From the NCBI GenBank assembly GCA_963778675.1, contig CAVZVI010000012.1, positions 116,438-180,437 on the forward strand: a stretch of 64,000 nucleotides of DNA, given 5' to 3'. A program made the translations under genes and the position numbers. The stretch's first letter is position 1, and every line of letters begins with the position of its first letter. A model generated the notes under the pieces. It worked only from the letters and a program-made list of their open reading frames with translations, was not told the origin of the DNA and did not search any database. Shown here in pieces: positions 24,909-33,854 of the stretch. The DNA comes from CAWCDJ01 sp963778675. Its GTDB lineage: Bacteria > Acidobacteriota > Terriglobia > Bryobacterales > Bryobacteraceae.

Positions 24909-25814
24909 ATGCCCCTCCGGCGTGTTCCGGCTGCCATTTTCCTGATCTGGCTCGCCACTTTCGGACTGACTTCCTGCTTCGTGCGCCGGCGCTTGATCGT
25001 CCGGCCGGGTGGCCATGGAGACGGTGCGCCCTCCCTGCTGGTCACCAACCGCGACGCTCTGGTGGGGGTCATTCAACGGGAATATGCCGCCATTCACGAT
25101 TTCAACGCCACGGTCGATATGGCCCCCGCCCTGGGTAGCGCGGAAAAAAACAAGATCACCGAGTACAAGGACGTTCGCGGGTTTATCCTCTTCCGCCAGC
25201 CGGACGACATCCGCATCATCGGTCTATACCCCGTCGTGCGCAACAAGGCTTTCGACATGGTCTCGGTCGGCGATCACTTCCGCCTCTACGTCCCCGCGCA
25301 GAACCGGTTCATCGAGGGCTCGAACGACCTCATCGAGCTGTCCAAGAACAAGATCGAAAACCTCCGGCCCTCCCACTTTCTGGAAGCCCTCATCGTGCGT
25401 CCGGTCGACCCCGACCATGACAAGCTGGTGATCGAGAACTTCACCGACGAAGACAACGCCTTCTACATCCTCCAGGTGATTCGAGACGTAGGTGGGCAAC
25501 TGCGGCTGGCCCGCGCCGTCTGGTTCAACCGGCTGAATCTCCAGATCTCCCGCCAGTTGATCTTCGACGACGACGGCAACATCCTGACCGACGCCCGCTA
25601 CTCGGACTGGCGGGCCTACGACAACGTCCCGTTTCCCAAACATATCGAGATCAACCGGCCGAGGGACGAATACGGCGTGGTGATCGACTTGGTGAAGATG
25701 GACATCAATAAGGGCGTATCGGATGATAAGTTTGTGCTCACCCAGCCTCCAGGCAGCAAAACGCACATTCTCGGCCAGCCGAATCCCGAGACCGCGCAAG
25801 GACCCCCGAAGTGA
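24909..25814 (+). CDS. Exported lipoprotein, LolA/LolB-like fold candidate
   Basis: A 301-residue protein with a lipoprotein signal peptide: MPLRRVPAAIFLIWLATFG followed by the lipobox LTSC, cysteine at about residue 23. The mature part is beta-rich and resembles periplasmic lipoprotein-carrier proteins (FNATVDMAPALGSAEKN, YKDVRGFILFRQPDDIRIIG, DHFRLYVPAQNRFIEGSND). The ATG at 24909 is preferred to the one at 24906 because it lies exactly six bases after TACAAT, the leaderless arrangement seen elsewhere here. The stop overlaps the GTG of the permease gene (GTGA). The operon with a LolCE-type permease and LolD-type ATPase suggests a role in moving lipids or lipoproteins to the outer membrane. 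Confidence 0.75.
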   Translation: MPLRRVPAAIFLIWLATFGLTSCFVRRRLIVRPGGHGDGAPSLLVTNRDALVGVIQREYAAIHDFNATVDMAPALGSAEKNKITEYKDVRGFILFRQPDDIRIIGLYPVVRNKAFDMVSVGDHFRLYVPAQNRFIEGSNDLIELSKNKIENLRPSHFLEALIVRPVDPDHDKLVIENFTDEDNAFYILQVIRDVGGQLRLARAVWFNRLNLQISRQLIFDDDGNILTDARYSDWRAYDNVPFPKHIEINRPRDEYGVVIDLVKMDINKGVSDDKFVLTQPPGSKTHILGQPNPETAQGPPK

Positions 25815-26897
25815 CCGCAACGTTAGTCTTTGAAAACCTGAAACACAAGCCGATGCGCAGCCTGTTGAGTATCCTGCTGATCGGCGTTCCCGTGACCCTG
25901 ATCCTGACGCTCGTCGGCCTCAGCCACGGCATGCTGGAGGATACCGCCCACCGCACCCGCGGCATCGGCGCCGATATCATCGTCCGCCCGCCCGGCTCCA
26001 CTCTGCTCACCCTGAGCGGCGGTATCAGCGACAAGATCGTCGACTGGTTCGCCCGGCAGCCTCACGTCAAAATGGCCATGGGCGTCGTGAACCAACCGGT
26101 TCAAAACGTCACTCTCGGAGCCACCGGCATCGACCTGGATAAGTTCAACCAGATGAGCGGGGGGTTCACCTACCTGAAGGGCGGCCCCTTCCAGGGTCCG
26201 GATGACGTTCTGATCGACGAGTGGTACGCCAATCAGAAAGGCGCCCGCGTGGGCAGCACCATCCAGATTCTGGGCAAGCCCTGGCGCGTCAGCGGCATCA
26301 TTGCCAGCGGCAAGCTGGCCCGCATCGTGTTCCCGCTGGAAGTTCTGCAGAAGCTCTCGAGCAACGAGGGAAAGGTCAGCCAGATTTATCTCAAGGTGGA
26401 CGATCCGAAGAATATCAGTCCCCTGGTGCAACAACTGAAGGCCAAGCTCCCCGATTACTCGGTCTATTCGGCCGAAGAGCTGGTCTCCATGTACAACCCG
26501 AGCAATATCCCGGCGCTCCGCGAATTCACCTTCGTCATCATGGCCATCGGGGTCCTGATCGGTTTCGCGGTGGTGTGCCTCTCGATGTACATGGCGGTGC
26601 TGCAACGCACCCGCGAAATCGGCATTCTGAAGTCGCTCGGCTCGTCCAACGGCTTTATCCTGCGGATCATCCTGGCGGAAGCGGCCCTACTCGGTGTAGG
26701 CGGCACGCTCCTCGGCATTCTCATGAGCTACGGCGCGCACTGGCTCATGATCACCTTCGTGCCCGCGTCCTTTCCCATGGCGATCGTTCCCAGGTGGTGG
26801 CCGATCTCGGGAGCCATCACGCTCGGCGGCGCCCTTCTCGGCGCTCTCTACCCGGGCCTCAGCGCCGCGCGACACGACCCCATCGAGGCCCTCGCGT

Positions 26898-26905
<8 letters not shown>
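25811..26905 (+). CDS. FtsX/LolCE-type ABC transporter permease
   Basis: A 364-residue four-helix permease. Helix 1 is at about residues 17-40 (LLSILLIGVPVTLILTLVG), a periplasmic domain spans about 45-235, and the FtsX block has three helices: AIGVLIGFAVVCLSMYMAVL, ILAEAALLGVGGTLLGILMS and the final segment near 330-350 (SGAITLGGALLGALYPG). The coupling motif REIGILKSLGSSNGFI lies between helices 2 and 3. It is half the size of the ADOP permeases here. The GTG start overlaps the lipoprotein stop, and its own stop overlaps the ATPase ATG, so translation is coupled across the operon. It probably works as a homodimer with the following ATPase. Confidence 0.88.
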
Positions 26906-27584
<679 letters not shown>

Positions 27585-27597
27585 GGGAGCGGGGCGG

Positions 27598-27625
27598 CCG
27601 CGCGCTGCCTACCCCTGGCGCGCGG
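27598..27625. terminator. Bidirectional hairpin between convergent genes
   Basis: CCGCGCGC and GCGCGCGG form a perfect eight-base-pair stem with a 12-base loop. It lies between the ATPase gene and the convergent glycosyltransferase gene and overlaps the last codons of the latter. No T-run is seen, so function as a terminator is inferred from position. Confidence 0.5.
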
Positions 27626-29159
27626 CGCTCAGAGCGATCTTCTGCTGCTTGAGCCATCTCAGGCGGCCCTGCTGCTCCTGGTAGAGGGTGCCGAAGCCGG
27701 CCCACCAGTACCCGAACACGAAGAGCGCCAGGAAGGGAATCGCAAAAAAATTATAAGTCTGGATGGCGAACACGATCATCGCCACAAAATAGCCGCCGCA
27801 GAGAATCTCCACGTAGGGCAGCCAGCCGCTGCGGCGCCGGTATTTCTTGACTTCGAGGTTGACCGGGCGGTCGCCGATCGCGTATTTCGGAGTGCGCGCG
27901 AAGCTCGTCTGGATGCCGAAAACCGCCTCCAGCACGGCCCGTGTGTTGATGATGGTGAGGCCGACCCCGACGGCCATCAGCATCGGCAGCAGCATGACCG
28001 AGCGCTTCCAGTTCTTCGGATACAGCTCGCGGTGCGCCACCACGTAAAATAGCGAGATCGACCAGAACGACGCCACGATCAGCGGCAGGTCGATGAACAC
28101 CATCTGCCATACGCCCATGTAGAAGCGTACGATCATCACGGGCAGCATCAGGGCGGAGACCACGATCATCAGCGGATAAGAGAAGTTTGGCGTCAGGTGC
28201 AGGAACGCCTCCGCCTTGACGCGCTTCGGAATGTCCGCCTTCATGATGGCCGGAAGCAGTTTCTTCGCCACCTGGGTCAGCCCCTTGGCCCACCGCGACT
28301 GCTGCACCTGGAACCCGTGCATCTCCACCGGGAGTTCCGACGGGCAATCCAGGCCGGGCAGGTAAACGAAGCGCCAGCCCTTGAGCTGCGCCCGGTAGCT
28401 GAGGTCGGAATCCTCGGTCAGCGTGTCGTGCTGCCAGCCGCCGGCATCGGCGATCATGCTCTTGCGGAGAATCCCCGCCGTGCCGTTGAAATTGAAGAAG
28501 TAGCCGGCGCGCGACCGGGCCCCGTGCTCCAGAATGAAGTGCCCGTCGAGCAGCATGGCTTCCACTTCCGTGAGGAAGTTGTAGTCGCGGTTCAGGTAGC
28601 TCCACCGCGTCTGCACCACGCCCACCTGCGGATCGGCGAAAAAATGAACGGTGCGCAGCAGGAAGTCGGGAGGCGGGCAGAAGTCCGCGTCGAAGACCGC
28701 GACGAACTCGCCGGTGGCGGTCTCCAATCCCTCTTGTAGCGCGCCGGCCTTGAATCCATGGCGGTTCGGACGGTGGTGGTATTCGATCGGATACCCCATG
28801 TTCCGATACCGCTCGACCAGCGCTTCGGCGAAAGGAGCCGTCTCATCGGTCGAATCGTCGAGAACCTGGATCTGCAGTAACTCCTTCGGATATTCGATCT
28901 TGAGAGTTTCCTCTACCAGGCGCTCCACGACGTACCGCTCGTTATACAGCGGAAGCTGGATCGTCACGGGCGGAAGCTGCTCGAACCGCTTCGGCGGCTC
29001 GGACACTGCTTTCTTGCGGTGCTTGAAATAAGTGCGGATGATATCGTAGCGGTGAATCCCGTAAACGGAGAGAATCACCAGCACCGTGAAATACGGCACC
29101 AGCATGGCCCAGTCGAACCACCCCAGCTGGTGAATGCCGGCGAAGGAGTTGTCGAACAT
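27609..29159 (-). CDS. Membrane glycosyltransferase family 2, cellulose-synthase-like
   Basis: A 516-residue processive-type glycosyltransferase of the inner membrane. One N-terminal helix (WAMLVPYFTVLVILSVYG) precedes the catalytic domain: PPVTIQLPLYNERYVVERLV, the substrate aspartates LDDSTD and VFDADF, the catalytic TEDSD, and the QQSRWAKG motif binding the acceptor chain. Four or five C-terminal helices follow (for example FSYPLMIVVSALMLPVMIV). The start is uncertain: in-frame codons at 29225 (ATG) and 29261 (TTG) precede 29159, and none has a good ribosome site. 29159 is chosen because the residues before it look unlike the family. TAATAT upstream, at about 29266, could be a -10. The polysaccharide product is unknown. 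Confidence 0.85.
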   Translation of the reverse strand: MFDNSFAGIHQLGWFDWAMLVPYFTVLVILSVYGIHRYDIIRTYFKHRKKAVSEPPKRFEQLPPVTIQLPLYNERYVVERLVEETLKIEYPKELLQIQVLDDSTDETAPFAEALVERYRNMGYPIEYHHRPNRHGFKAGALQEGLETATGEFVAVFDADFCPPPDFLLRTVHFFADPQVGVVQTRWSYLNRDYNFLTEVEAMLLDGHFILEHGARSRAGYFFNFNGTAGILRKSMIADAGGWQHDTLTEDSDLSYRAQLKGWRFVYLPGLDCPSELPVEMHGFQVQQSRWAKGLTQVAKKLLPAIMKADIPKRVKAEAFLHLTPNFSYPLMIVVSALMLPVMIVRFYMGVWQMVFIDLPLIVASFWSISLFYVVAHRELYPKNWKRSVMLLPMLMAVGVGLTIINTRAVLEAVFGIQTSFARTPKYAIGDRPVNLEVKKYRRRSGWLPYVEILCGGYFVAMIVFAIQTYNFFAIPFLALFVFGYWWAGFGTLYQEQQGRLRWLKQQKIALSAARQG

Positions 29160-29302
29160 CCCGTGGACCAAGCGGTCGGCGGCGGATCGGGCGAAGAGCA
29201 GCGCGAACGGTAAGGGAACGAACATATCAAAAAAACAGAACACGTGCCTGACTTGCTGCAACGCTATATTACCAAATCTGATAATAGGGTTGCGGAAGGG
29301 CC

Positions 29303-29818
29303 CTACGCCTCGATCTGCAGCGGCTGGTCGAACTTGGCGGCGAGGTCGCTCAGATAAGTTTCAATGCTCGCTGTATAGCCGAAGAAAAATCGGGCCATAA
29401 ACCGAAAGATCACGTTGTGGATCTCCCCGTCCTCCCGGATTCGCAATTCGGATCCGCCGCCCGCCAGCGGCTCGATATCGAAGCTCCAGGTGCCGCCGAA
29501 GGGCAGGCCCTGGTCGGCGATCCGCACCGCCAGGCGCGAAGGGAACCGCTCTTCCACCAGTTCGAAGGTCACCTTCTGGCGATGGATGTCCTCTTCCCAC
29601 CAGCGCCGCCGGCCGTCCTGATCGGCCAGAACGCCGAAGCTTTTGACCCCCGTCCGCCAGTCCGGGGGCCCGGCGATCACCGCGTAAAGCGCTTCCGGCG
29701 AAACGCGATATCGCGCCTTGCGAGTGGCTGAATGTTTCCGCGGCAGCAGGGCGCCGGTCACGGCGGCCAAGGCCACCAGTCCCGCCAACCCGCCGGCAAT
29801 CCACGCCACCCACATCAT
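29303..29818 (-). CDS. SRPBCC-family (polyketide cyclase-like) protein with membrane anchor
   Basis: A 171-residue protein. An N-terminal helix (VAWIAGGLAGLVALAAVTGA) anchors or exports it. The rest is a START/SRPBCC lipid-binding fold: RYRVSPEALYAVIAGPPDW, WWEEDIHRQKVTFELVEERF, GTWSFDIEPLAGGGSELRI and the closing helix ASIETYLSDLAAKF. Such proteins bind hydrophobic ligands; none is indicated. It begins six bases after the acs stop codon and is the last gene of the MBL-ADH-acs operon. Downstream is the divergent upstream region of the glycosyltransferase gene. Confidence 0.8.
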   Translation of the reverse strand: MMWVAWIAGGLAGLVALAAVTGALLPRKHSATRKARYRVSPEALYAVIAGPPDWRTGVKSFGVLADQDGRRRWWEEDIHRQKVTFELVEERFPSRLAVRIADQGLPFGGTWSFDIEPLAGGGSELRIREDGEIHNVIFRFMARFFFGYTASIETYLSDLAAKFDQPLQIEA

Positions 29819-29824
29819 TCGGAG

Positions 29825-31756
29825 CTAATCCTCGTCGTGCTGCGCGGCCAGGCGCGTGACCACCGAAAGGTCTTCCAGGGTGGTGACGTCGCCCGTCACG
29901 GAATTCGAGGTCACGATCTCGCGCAGCAGCCGCCGCATGATCTTGCCGCTGCGGGTCTTCGGCAGCGCGTCGGTGAAGCGGATCTGCTCCGGCTTGGCGA
30001 AGCTGCCGATCTCGTGGGCCACCCACTTGCGCAAATCCTCCGCCAGCTCCGCGTGGTTCCAATTGCCCTTCTTCAGGGTGACGAAACAGGCCACGGCCTG
30101 GCCGGTGATCTCGTGCGGTTTGCCCACCACCGCCGCCTCGGCCACCGCGGGGTGCCGCACCAGCGCCGATTCCAGCTCCATCGTGCTGAGGCGGTGGCCG
30201 CTGACGTTCATCACATCGTCCACGCGCCCCAGGATCCAGAAGTAGCCGTCCTCGTCGCGGCGCGCCGCGTCGCCCGTCATGTAGACCCCGTCGATCTTTT
30301 CCCAGTACTGCTGGCGATAACGGTCGGGGTCGCGCCACAGCGTGCGGGCCATGCTCGGCCACGGGCGCTTGATGATCAGGAAGCCTTCCCGGTTCGCTCC
30401 CACCGGTTTGCCGCCCAGGTCGACCGTCTCGGCCATCACGCCCGGCATCGGCAGCGAGCCGGACCCGGGCTTCAAAGCCACCGCTCCGGGCATGGGCGCG
30501 ATCATGATGGCGCCGGTCTCGGTCTGCCACCAGGTGTCCACGATCGGGCAGCGCTCTTTGCCGATCACCCGGTAATACCAGTCCCAGGCCGCCGGGTTGA
30601 TCGGCTCTCCCACCGAACCGAGCAGCCGCAGGCTCGACATATCGTGCCCGTTGGGCCAGGTATCGCCCTGCCTGACGAACGCTCGGATGGCGGTCGGCGA
30701 CGTATAGAAAATGTTGACCCGGTACTTCTCGATGAGCCGCCAGAAACGGTCGGGCTGCGGATAGTCCGGCGCGCCTTCGTACATCATGGTGGTCGCGCCG
30801 GCCGAGAGAGGCCCGTAAACAATGTAGCTGTGGCCCGTGACCCAGCCGATATCCGCCGTGCACCAGTAGGTGTCCTCGTCCTTCAGGTCGAAGACCCATT
30901 TCATGGTCATGTGGGCCTGCAGGAGGTAGCCGGCGGTGGTGTGAACGATCCCCTTCGGCTTGCCCGTCGTGCCCGACGTATACAGCACGTAGAGCGGATG
31001 CTCGCTGTCCAGTTCCTCGGCCGGACATTGTTCGCTTACGCCGTCCTCCAGGTTGTGCCACCAGTGGTCGCGGCCTTCGTGCATCTGGATATTGCCGCCG
31101 GTGCGCCGGTAGACGATCACATCGCGAACGCTCGGGCAGTCGTCCAGCGCCTCGTCCACCGCATCCTTGAGACGGACCTCTTTGCCGCGCCGCCACGCTC
31201 CGTCCGCGGTGATCACCACGCGTGCTTCCAGGTCCTGAATGCGTGCCTTCAGGGCCTCCGCCGAAAACCCGCCGAACACCACGCTGTGGGTGATGCCCAG
31301 GCGCGCGCAGGCCAGCAGCGCCACCGGCAGCTCCGGCACCATGCCCATATAAATGATGGCGCGGTCGCCCGCCTTCAGGCCGCGGGCTTTCAGCACGTTG
31401 GCAAACCGGCAGACCAGGCGGTGCAGCTCCTGGTAGGAGATGAGGCGCTGGTCCCCCGGTTCCCCCTCCCACAGGATGGCGACCTTGTTCTTGCGATGCG
31501 TCTCCAGGTGGCGGTCGAGGCAGTTATACGAAGCGTTGGTCTTTCCGCCGATGAACCATTTGGCGAAGGGAGGGTTCCATTCGAAAACGTGGCTCCACTT
31601 CTGGAACCAGAACAACTCCTTCTCCGCCAGTTCGCCCCAGAATTCCTCGGGCTGTTCCGCGGCGCGCTGGTACAGCTCGTCATAGCCGTCCATCCCCTGC
31701 ACGTGGGCGCGCGCCACGAAATCCGGGTCGGGTGGATAAACCTTCGCATCGGCCAT
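29825..31756 (-). CDS. acs: Acetyl-CoA synthetase (AMP-forming)
   Basis: Converts acetate, ATP and CoA to acetyl-CoA via acetyl-AMP. The 643 residues match the family's length. Signatures are the phosphate loop YTSGTTGKPKGIVHTTAG (about 262-279), WVTGHSYIVYGPL, the core motif TWWQTETG, the hinge region TGDAARRDEDGYFWILGR with VDDVMNVSGHR, and the C-terminal PKTRSGKIMRR, whose lysine is the classic acetylation site. It starts at 31756, 12 bases after the alcohol dehydrogenase stop. A TAAGAT hexamer at 31763-31768, exactly six bases before the ATG, may add an internal leaderless promoter. The operon context suggests use of C2 compounds or alcohols. Confidence 0.97.
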   Translation of the reverse strand: MADAKVYPPDPDFVARAHVQGMDGYDELYQRAAEQPEEFWGELAEKELFWFQKWSHVFEWNPPFAKWFIGGKTNASYNCLDRHLETHRKNKVAILWEGEPGDQRLISYQELHRLVCRFANVLKARGLKAGDRAIIYMGMVPELPVALLACARLGITHSVVFGGFSAEALKARIQDLEARVVITADGAWRRGKEVRLKDAVDEALDDCPSVRDVIVYRRTGGNIQMHEGRDHWWHNLEDGVSEQCPAEELDSEHPLYVLYTSGTTGKPKGIVHTTAGYLLQAHMTMKWVFDLKDEDTYWCTADIGWVTGHSYIVYGPLSAGATTMMYEGAPDYPQPDRFWRLIEKYRVNIFYTSPTAIRAFVRQGDTWPNGHDMSSLRLLGSVGEPINPAAWDWYYRVIGKERCPIVDTWWQTETGAIMIAPMPGAVALKPGSGSLPMPGVMAETVDLGGKPVGANREGFLIIKRPWPSMARTLWRDPDRYRQQYWEKIDGVYMTGDAARRDEDGYFWILGRVDDVMNVSGHRLSTMELESALVRHPAVAEAAVVGKPHEITGQAVACFVTLKKGNWNHAELAEDLRKWVAHEIGSFAKPEQIRFTDALPKTRSGKIMRRLLREIVTSNSVTGDVTTLEDLSVVTRLAAQHDED

Positions 31757-31762
31757 GTGAGA

Positions 31763-31768
31763 ATCTTA
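31763..31768 (-). promoter_or_regulatory. Possible internal -10 element giving a leaderless acs mRNA
   Basis: TAAGAT on the minus strand abuts the stop codon of the alcohol dehydrogenase gene and lies six bases (TCTCAC) before the acs ATG. This is the same spacing as at other predicted leaderless starts in the window. No ribosome-binding site precedes acs. Confidence 0.45.
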
Positions 31769-32776
31769 TCAGAAGCAAATCACGGCCCGGCCCGGAACCT
31801 CGCCGCGCCGCATCGACTCCAGAATGACGGGCGTCTCATCCACGGAATGTGTGTGCACGTGCGGCCGCAGCGCCTTGGTGCGCGCCAGGTGGAAGACATA
31901 CTCCAGGTCCTGACGGGCGCCCAGGTAGCTGCCGCGCAGGGTGATGCCTTTGAGGATCGTATCCACCAGCGGCAGTTCGTACTGGCTCACCGAGATCCCC
32001 ACCAGCACCAGCGTCCCGTTCCGTTTCAGCGAGCGGAACGCCGGCAGGACGGCAGCCGCGGAGCCCGTGAACACGATGGCCGCATCCACGCCTCCCCACT
32101 CCTTTTGCAGGGTGCGTCCCGCCGTGGCGGCCGCCTCGGCCAGGTCCGCTCCCGCGGCACGCGCCATCTCGACCTTGTCTTCGGAGACGTCCGCCACCGC
32201 AGTCTGCAGCCCTTCGATGCGCGCCATCTGCAGCGCCAGGTGGCCCAGCCCGCCGAACCCGAAGAGCGCCAGGGTCTGGCCGCGCGCGAGCCCGGACTGC
32301 CGCAGCGCGCCATAGGCGGTCCATCCCGCGCAGCACAAGGGCGCCGCCTCAGCCGCCGGAAGGTCCGCCGGCACCCGCACCAGCGCCGCCGCCGGTGCGA
32401 TGGCAAATCCGGCCAGGACGCCTTGAATGCTGTAGCCGAAATTGGTCTGCTTGGGACAGAACCGCTCCCGCCCCGAAGTGCACCACTCGCAGCTTCCGCA
32501 CGTGGTACCCAGGAATGTGACGCCGGCGCGCTCACCCGCCGTCCAGGTCGAGACGCCCGCGCCGACCGCTTCGACGACCCCGATGCCCTCGTGCCCCATC
32601 GTAAGGGGCACCAGCGGAGGCTTTTCCAGCCCGGATACAAAGAGGTCCGAGTGGCACACACCACACGCCTCCATCCGCAGCAGCACTTCTCCCGGCCCCG
32701 GCTCGCCGAGGTGGATCGACTGCACCTCCACCGCACCACGCGCCGCCGGAAGGATTACCGCCTTCGTGTTTCGCAT
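31769..32776 (-). CDS. Zinc-dependent alcohol dehydrogenase (MDR family, AdhP-like)
   Basis: A 335-residue medium-chain dehydrogenase. Catalytic zinc ligands lie in ACGVCHSD (about residue 38) and GHEGIGVVEAVG. The structural zinc site has four cysteines in CGSCEWCTSGRERFC. The NAD(P)-binding glycine motif is FGFGGLGHLALQ near residue 165. It probably oxidises primary alcohols to aldehydes. The ATG overlaps the stop of the MBL hydrolase gene by one base (TGATG). Downstream acs would activate the resulting acetate, but no aldehyde dehydrogenase lies here to link the two steps. Confidence 0.92.
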   Translation of the reverse strand: MRNTKAVILPAARGAVEVQSIHLGEPGPGEVLLRMEACGVCHSDLFVSGLEKPPLVPLTMGHEGIGVVEAVGAGVSTWTAGERAGVTFLGTTCGSCEWCTSGRERFCPKQTNFGYSIQGVLAGFAIAPAAALVRVPADLPAAEAAPLCCAGWTAYGALRQSGLARGQTLALFGFGGLGHLALQMARIEGLQTAVADVSEDKVEMARAAGADLAEAAATAGRTLQKEWGGVDAAIVFTGSAAAVLPAFRSLKRNGTLVLVGISVSQYELPLVDTILKGITLRGSYLGARQDLEYVFHLARTKALRPHVHTHSVDETPVILESMRRGEVPGRAVICF

Positions 32777-33411
32777 CAGGCGAGCCCCTGCAGGAAGTAG
32801 TTGAGCTGCTTTTCCCGACCGATCGTCGTGTTCGGCCCGTGCCCCGGGATGACCACCGTTTCCTCCGGCAGCGGCAATAGCTTGTCGTGAATCGACCGCA
32901 GAATCTGGCGCCCGTCGCCGCCCGGCAGGTCGGTGCGGCCAATGCTGTCGCGGAACAGCGTGTCGCCCGCTACCAGCTTGCTTTCGGAGGGAATCCACAA
33001 GCTGATGCTGCCCTGCGTGTGCCCCGGGGTGTGCATCACGTGGAACTCCACCGCCCCCACCACCAGCCGGTCTCCGTCTCTGGCGGACTGATCGATCTCG
33101 ACCGCCTCCACCGGCGCCATCCCCAGCCACTCCGCCTGCACGCCCAGCATCTTCTGCAACTCGGTGTCGTTCGGGTTCATGTAAACCGGCGCGCCGGTCA
33201 CCTGCTTCAGTTTCTGCGCCCCCCCGATGTGGTCGATGTGCGCGTGCGTGATCACGATGGCCTTCACGTTGAGCCCGTGGCGCCGCACGATCTCGAGCAC
33301 CCGGTCGATATTGTCTCCGGGGTCCACCACCATCGCCTCGCGGGTCTGCTCGTCTCCGAAGATCGAGCAGTTGCATTGCAGCATCCCCACCGGCAGGATC
33401 TCGTGGATCAT
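32776..33411 (-). CDS. Metallo-beta-lactamase-fold hydrolase (glyoxalase II-like)
   Basis: A 211-residue hydrolase. The metal-binding motif is THAHIDHIGG (about residues 53-62), followed by the ligands in HVMHTPGHTQGS, AGDTLF and PGHGPNT; all family metal ligands are present. The size and the GDTLFRDSIGRTDLPGGD segment match the small YcbL-type hydroxyacylglutathione-hydrolase-like group. Its natural thioester is unknown. It is the first gene of the operon leading to acs. Translation starts six bases after a -10 element shared with the divergent gene at 33432, with no ribosome-binding site, so the mRNA is predicted leaderless. Confidence 0.92.
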   Translation of the reverse strand: MIHEILPVGMLQCNCSIFGDEQTREAMVVDPGDNIDRVLEIVRRHGLNVKAIVITHAHIDHIGGAQKLKQVTGAPVYMNPNDTELQKMLGVQAEWLGMAPVEAVEIDQSARDGDRLVVGAVEFHVMHTPGHTQGSISLWIPSESKLVAGDTLFRDSIGRTDLPGGDGRQILRSIHDKLLPLPEETVVIPGHGPNTTIGREKQLNYFLQGLA

Positions 33412-33431
33412 AAGCCGAGTATACTCACGAT
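33412..33431. promoter_or_regulatory. Symmetric bidirectional promoter with one shared palindromic -10
   Basis: The palindrome GAGTATACTC (33417-33426) provides TATACT for both strands: plus 33420-33425, minus 33423-33418. On each side exactly six bases follow before an ATG (33432 plus, 33411 minus), so only 20 bases separate two start codons. Neither side has a recognisable -35 or ribosome-binding site. Transcription from both strands would be mutually exclusive and leaderless. Confidence 0.7.
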
Positions 33432-33845
33432 ATGGCAGACCTGCTCTACGAAATCATGCGCTGGCTGCACCTCGCGTCCATGGCCACACTGATCGGCGGT
33501 ATGCTTTTCGCACGCCTGGTGATGGCGCGGGCCCTCGAAGGTGTCGCAGCGGACGCGCGGGAATCCCTGGTGGAGCGCGCCGCCTCGCTCTATAAGCCCT
33601 TCGTCTACTCAGCCATCGGCGGCCTGGTCATCTCCGGCAGCTACAACCTGCTGACCAATCCCGGCCACCGGCCGATATACCATATGCTGCTGGGGATCAA
33701 GCTTCTGCTGGCGCTGCACGTCTTTGCAGTCGCCATCCTGATCGTGCAGCCGAAGAACCCGCGGCGCGTCCGCATGATGACCGGGCTGGTCATCTCGGGT
33801 CTCATCATCATCGCCATCTCGGCCTGGCTGCGCCACATCTTCTAA
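33432..33845 (+). CDS. Four-helix membrane protein (CopD/DUF2269-like)
   Basis: A 137-residue integral membrane protein with four helices: about residues 10-32 (RWLHLASMATLIGGMLFARL), 55-75 (FVYSAIGGLVISGSYNLL), 84-103 (LLGIKLLLALHVFAVAILIV) and 116-134 (GLVISGLIIIAISAWL). Histidines in the first and third helices (WLHLAS, ALHVFA) resemble the heme- or metal-binding pattern of CopD-like proteins, but the assignment is tentative. It is predicted to be translated from a leaderless message driven by the shared promoter at 33412-33431. It lies nine bases before ygfZ. Confidence 0.75.
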   Translation: MADLLYEIMRWLHLASMATLIGGMLFARLVMARALEGVAADARESLVERAASLYKPFVYSAIGGLVISGSYNLLTNPGHRPIYHMLLGIKLLLALHVFAVAILIVQPKNPRRVRMMTGLVISGLIIIAISAWLRHIF

Positions 33846-33854
33846 ACTGAAATC

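Noticed and set aside
24288..25097. Minus-strand frame of 269 codons
   Set aside because: It runs straight through tRNA-Ala and both promoters, so it cannot be a real gene.
29732..32800. Plus-strand open frame of 1022 codons opposite acs and the alcohol dehydrogenase
   Set aside because: The minus strand carries complete, motif-rich acs and dehydrogenase genes; long antisense frames are expected in GC-rich DNA.
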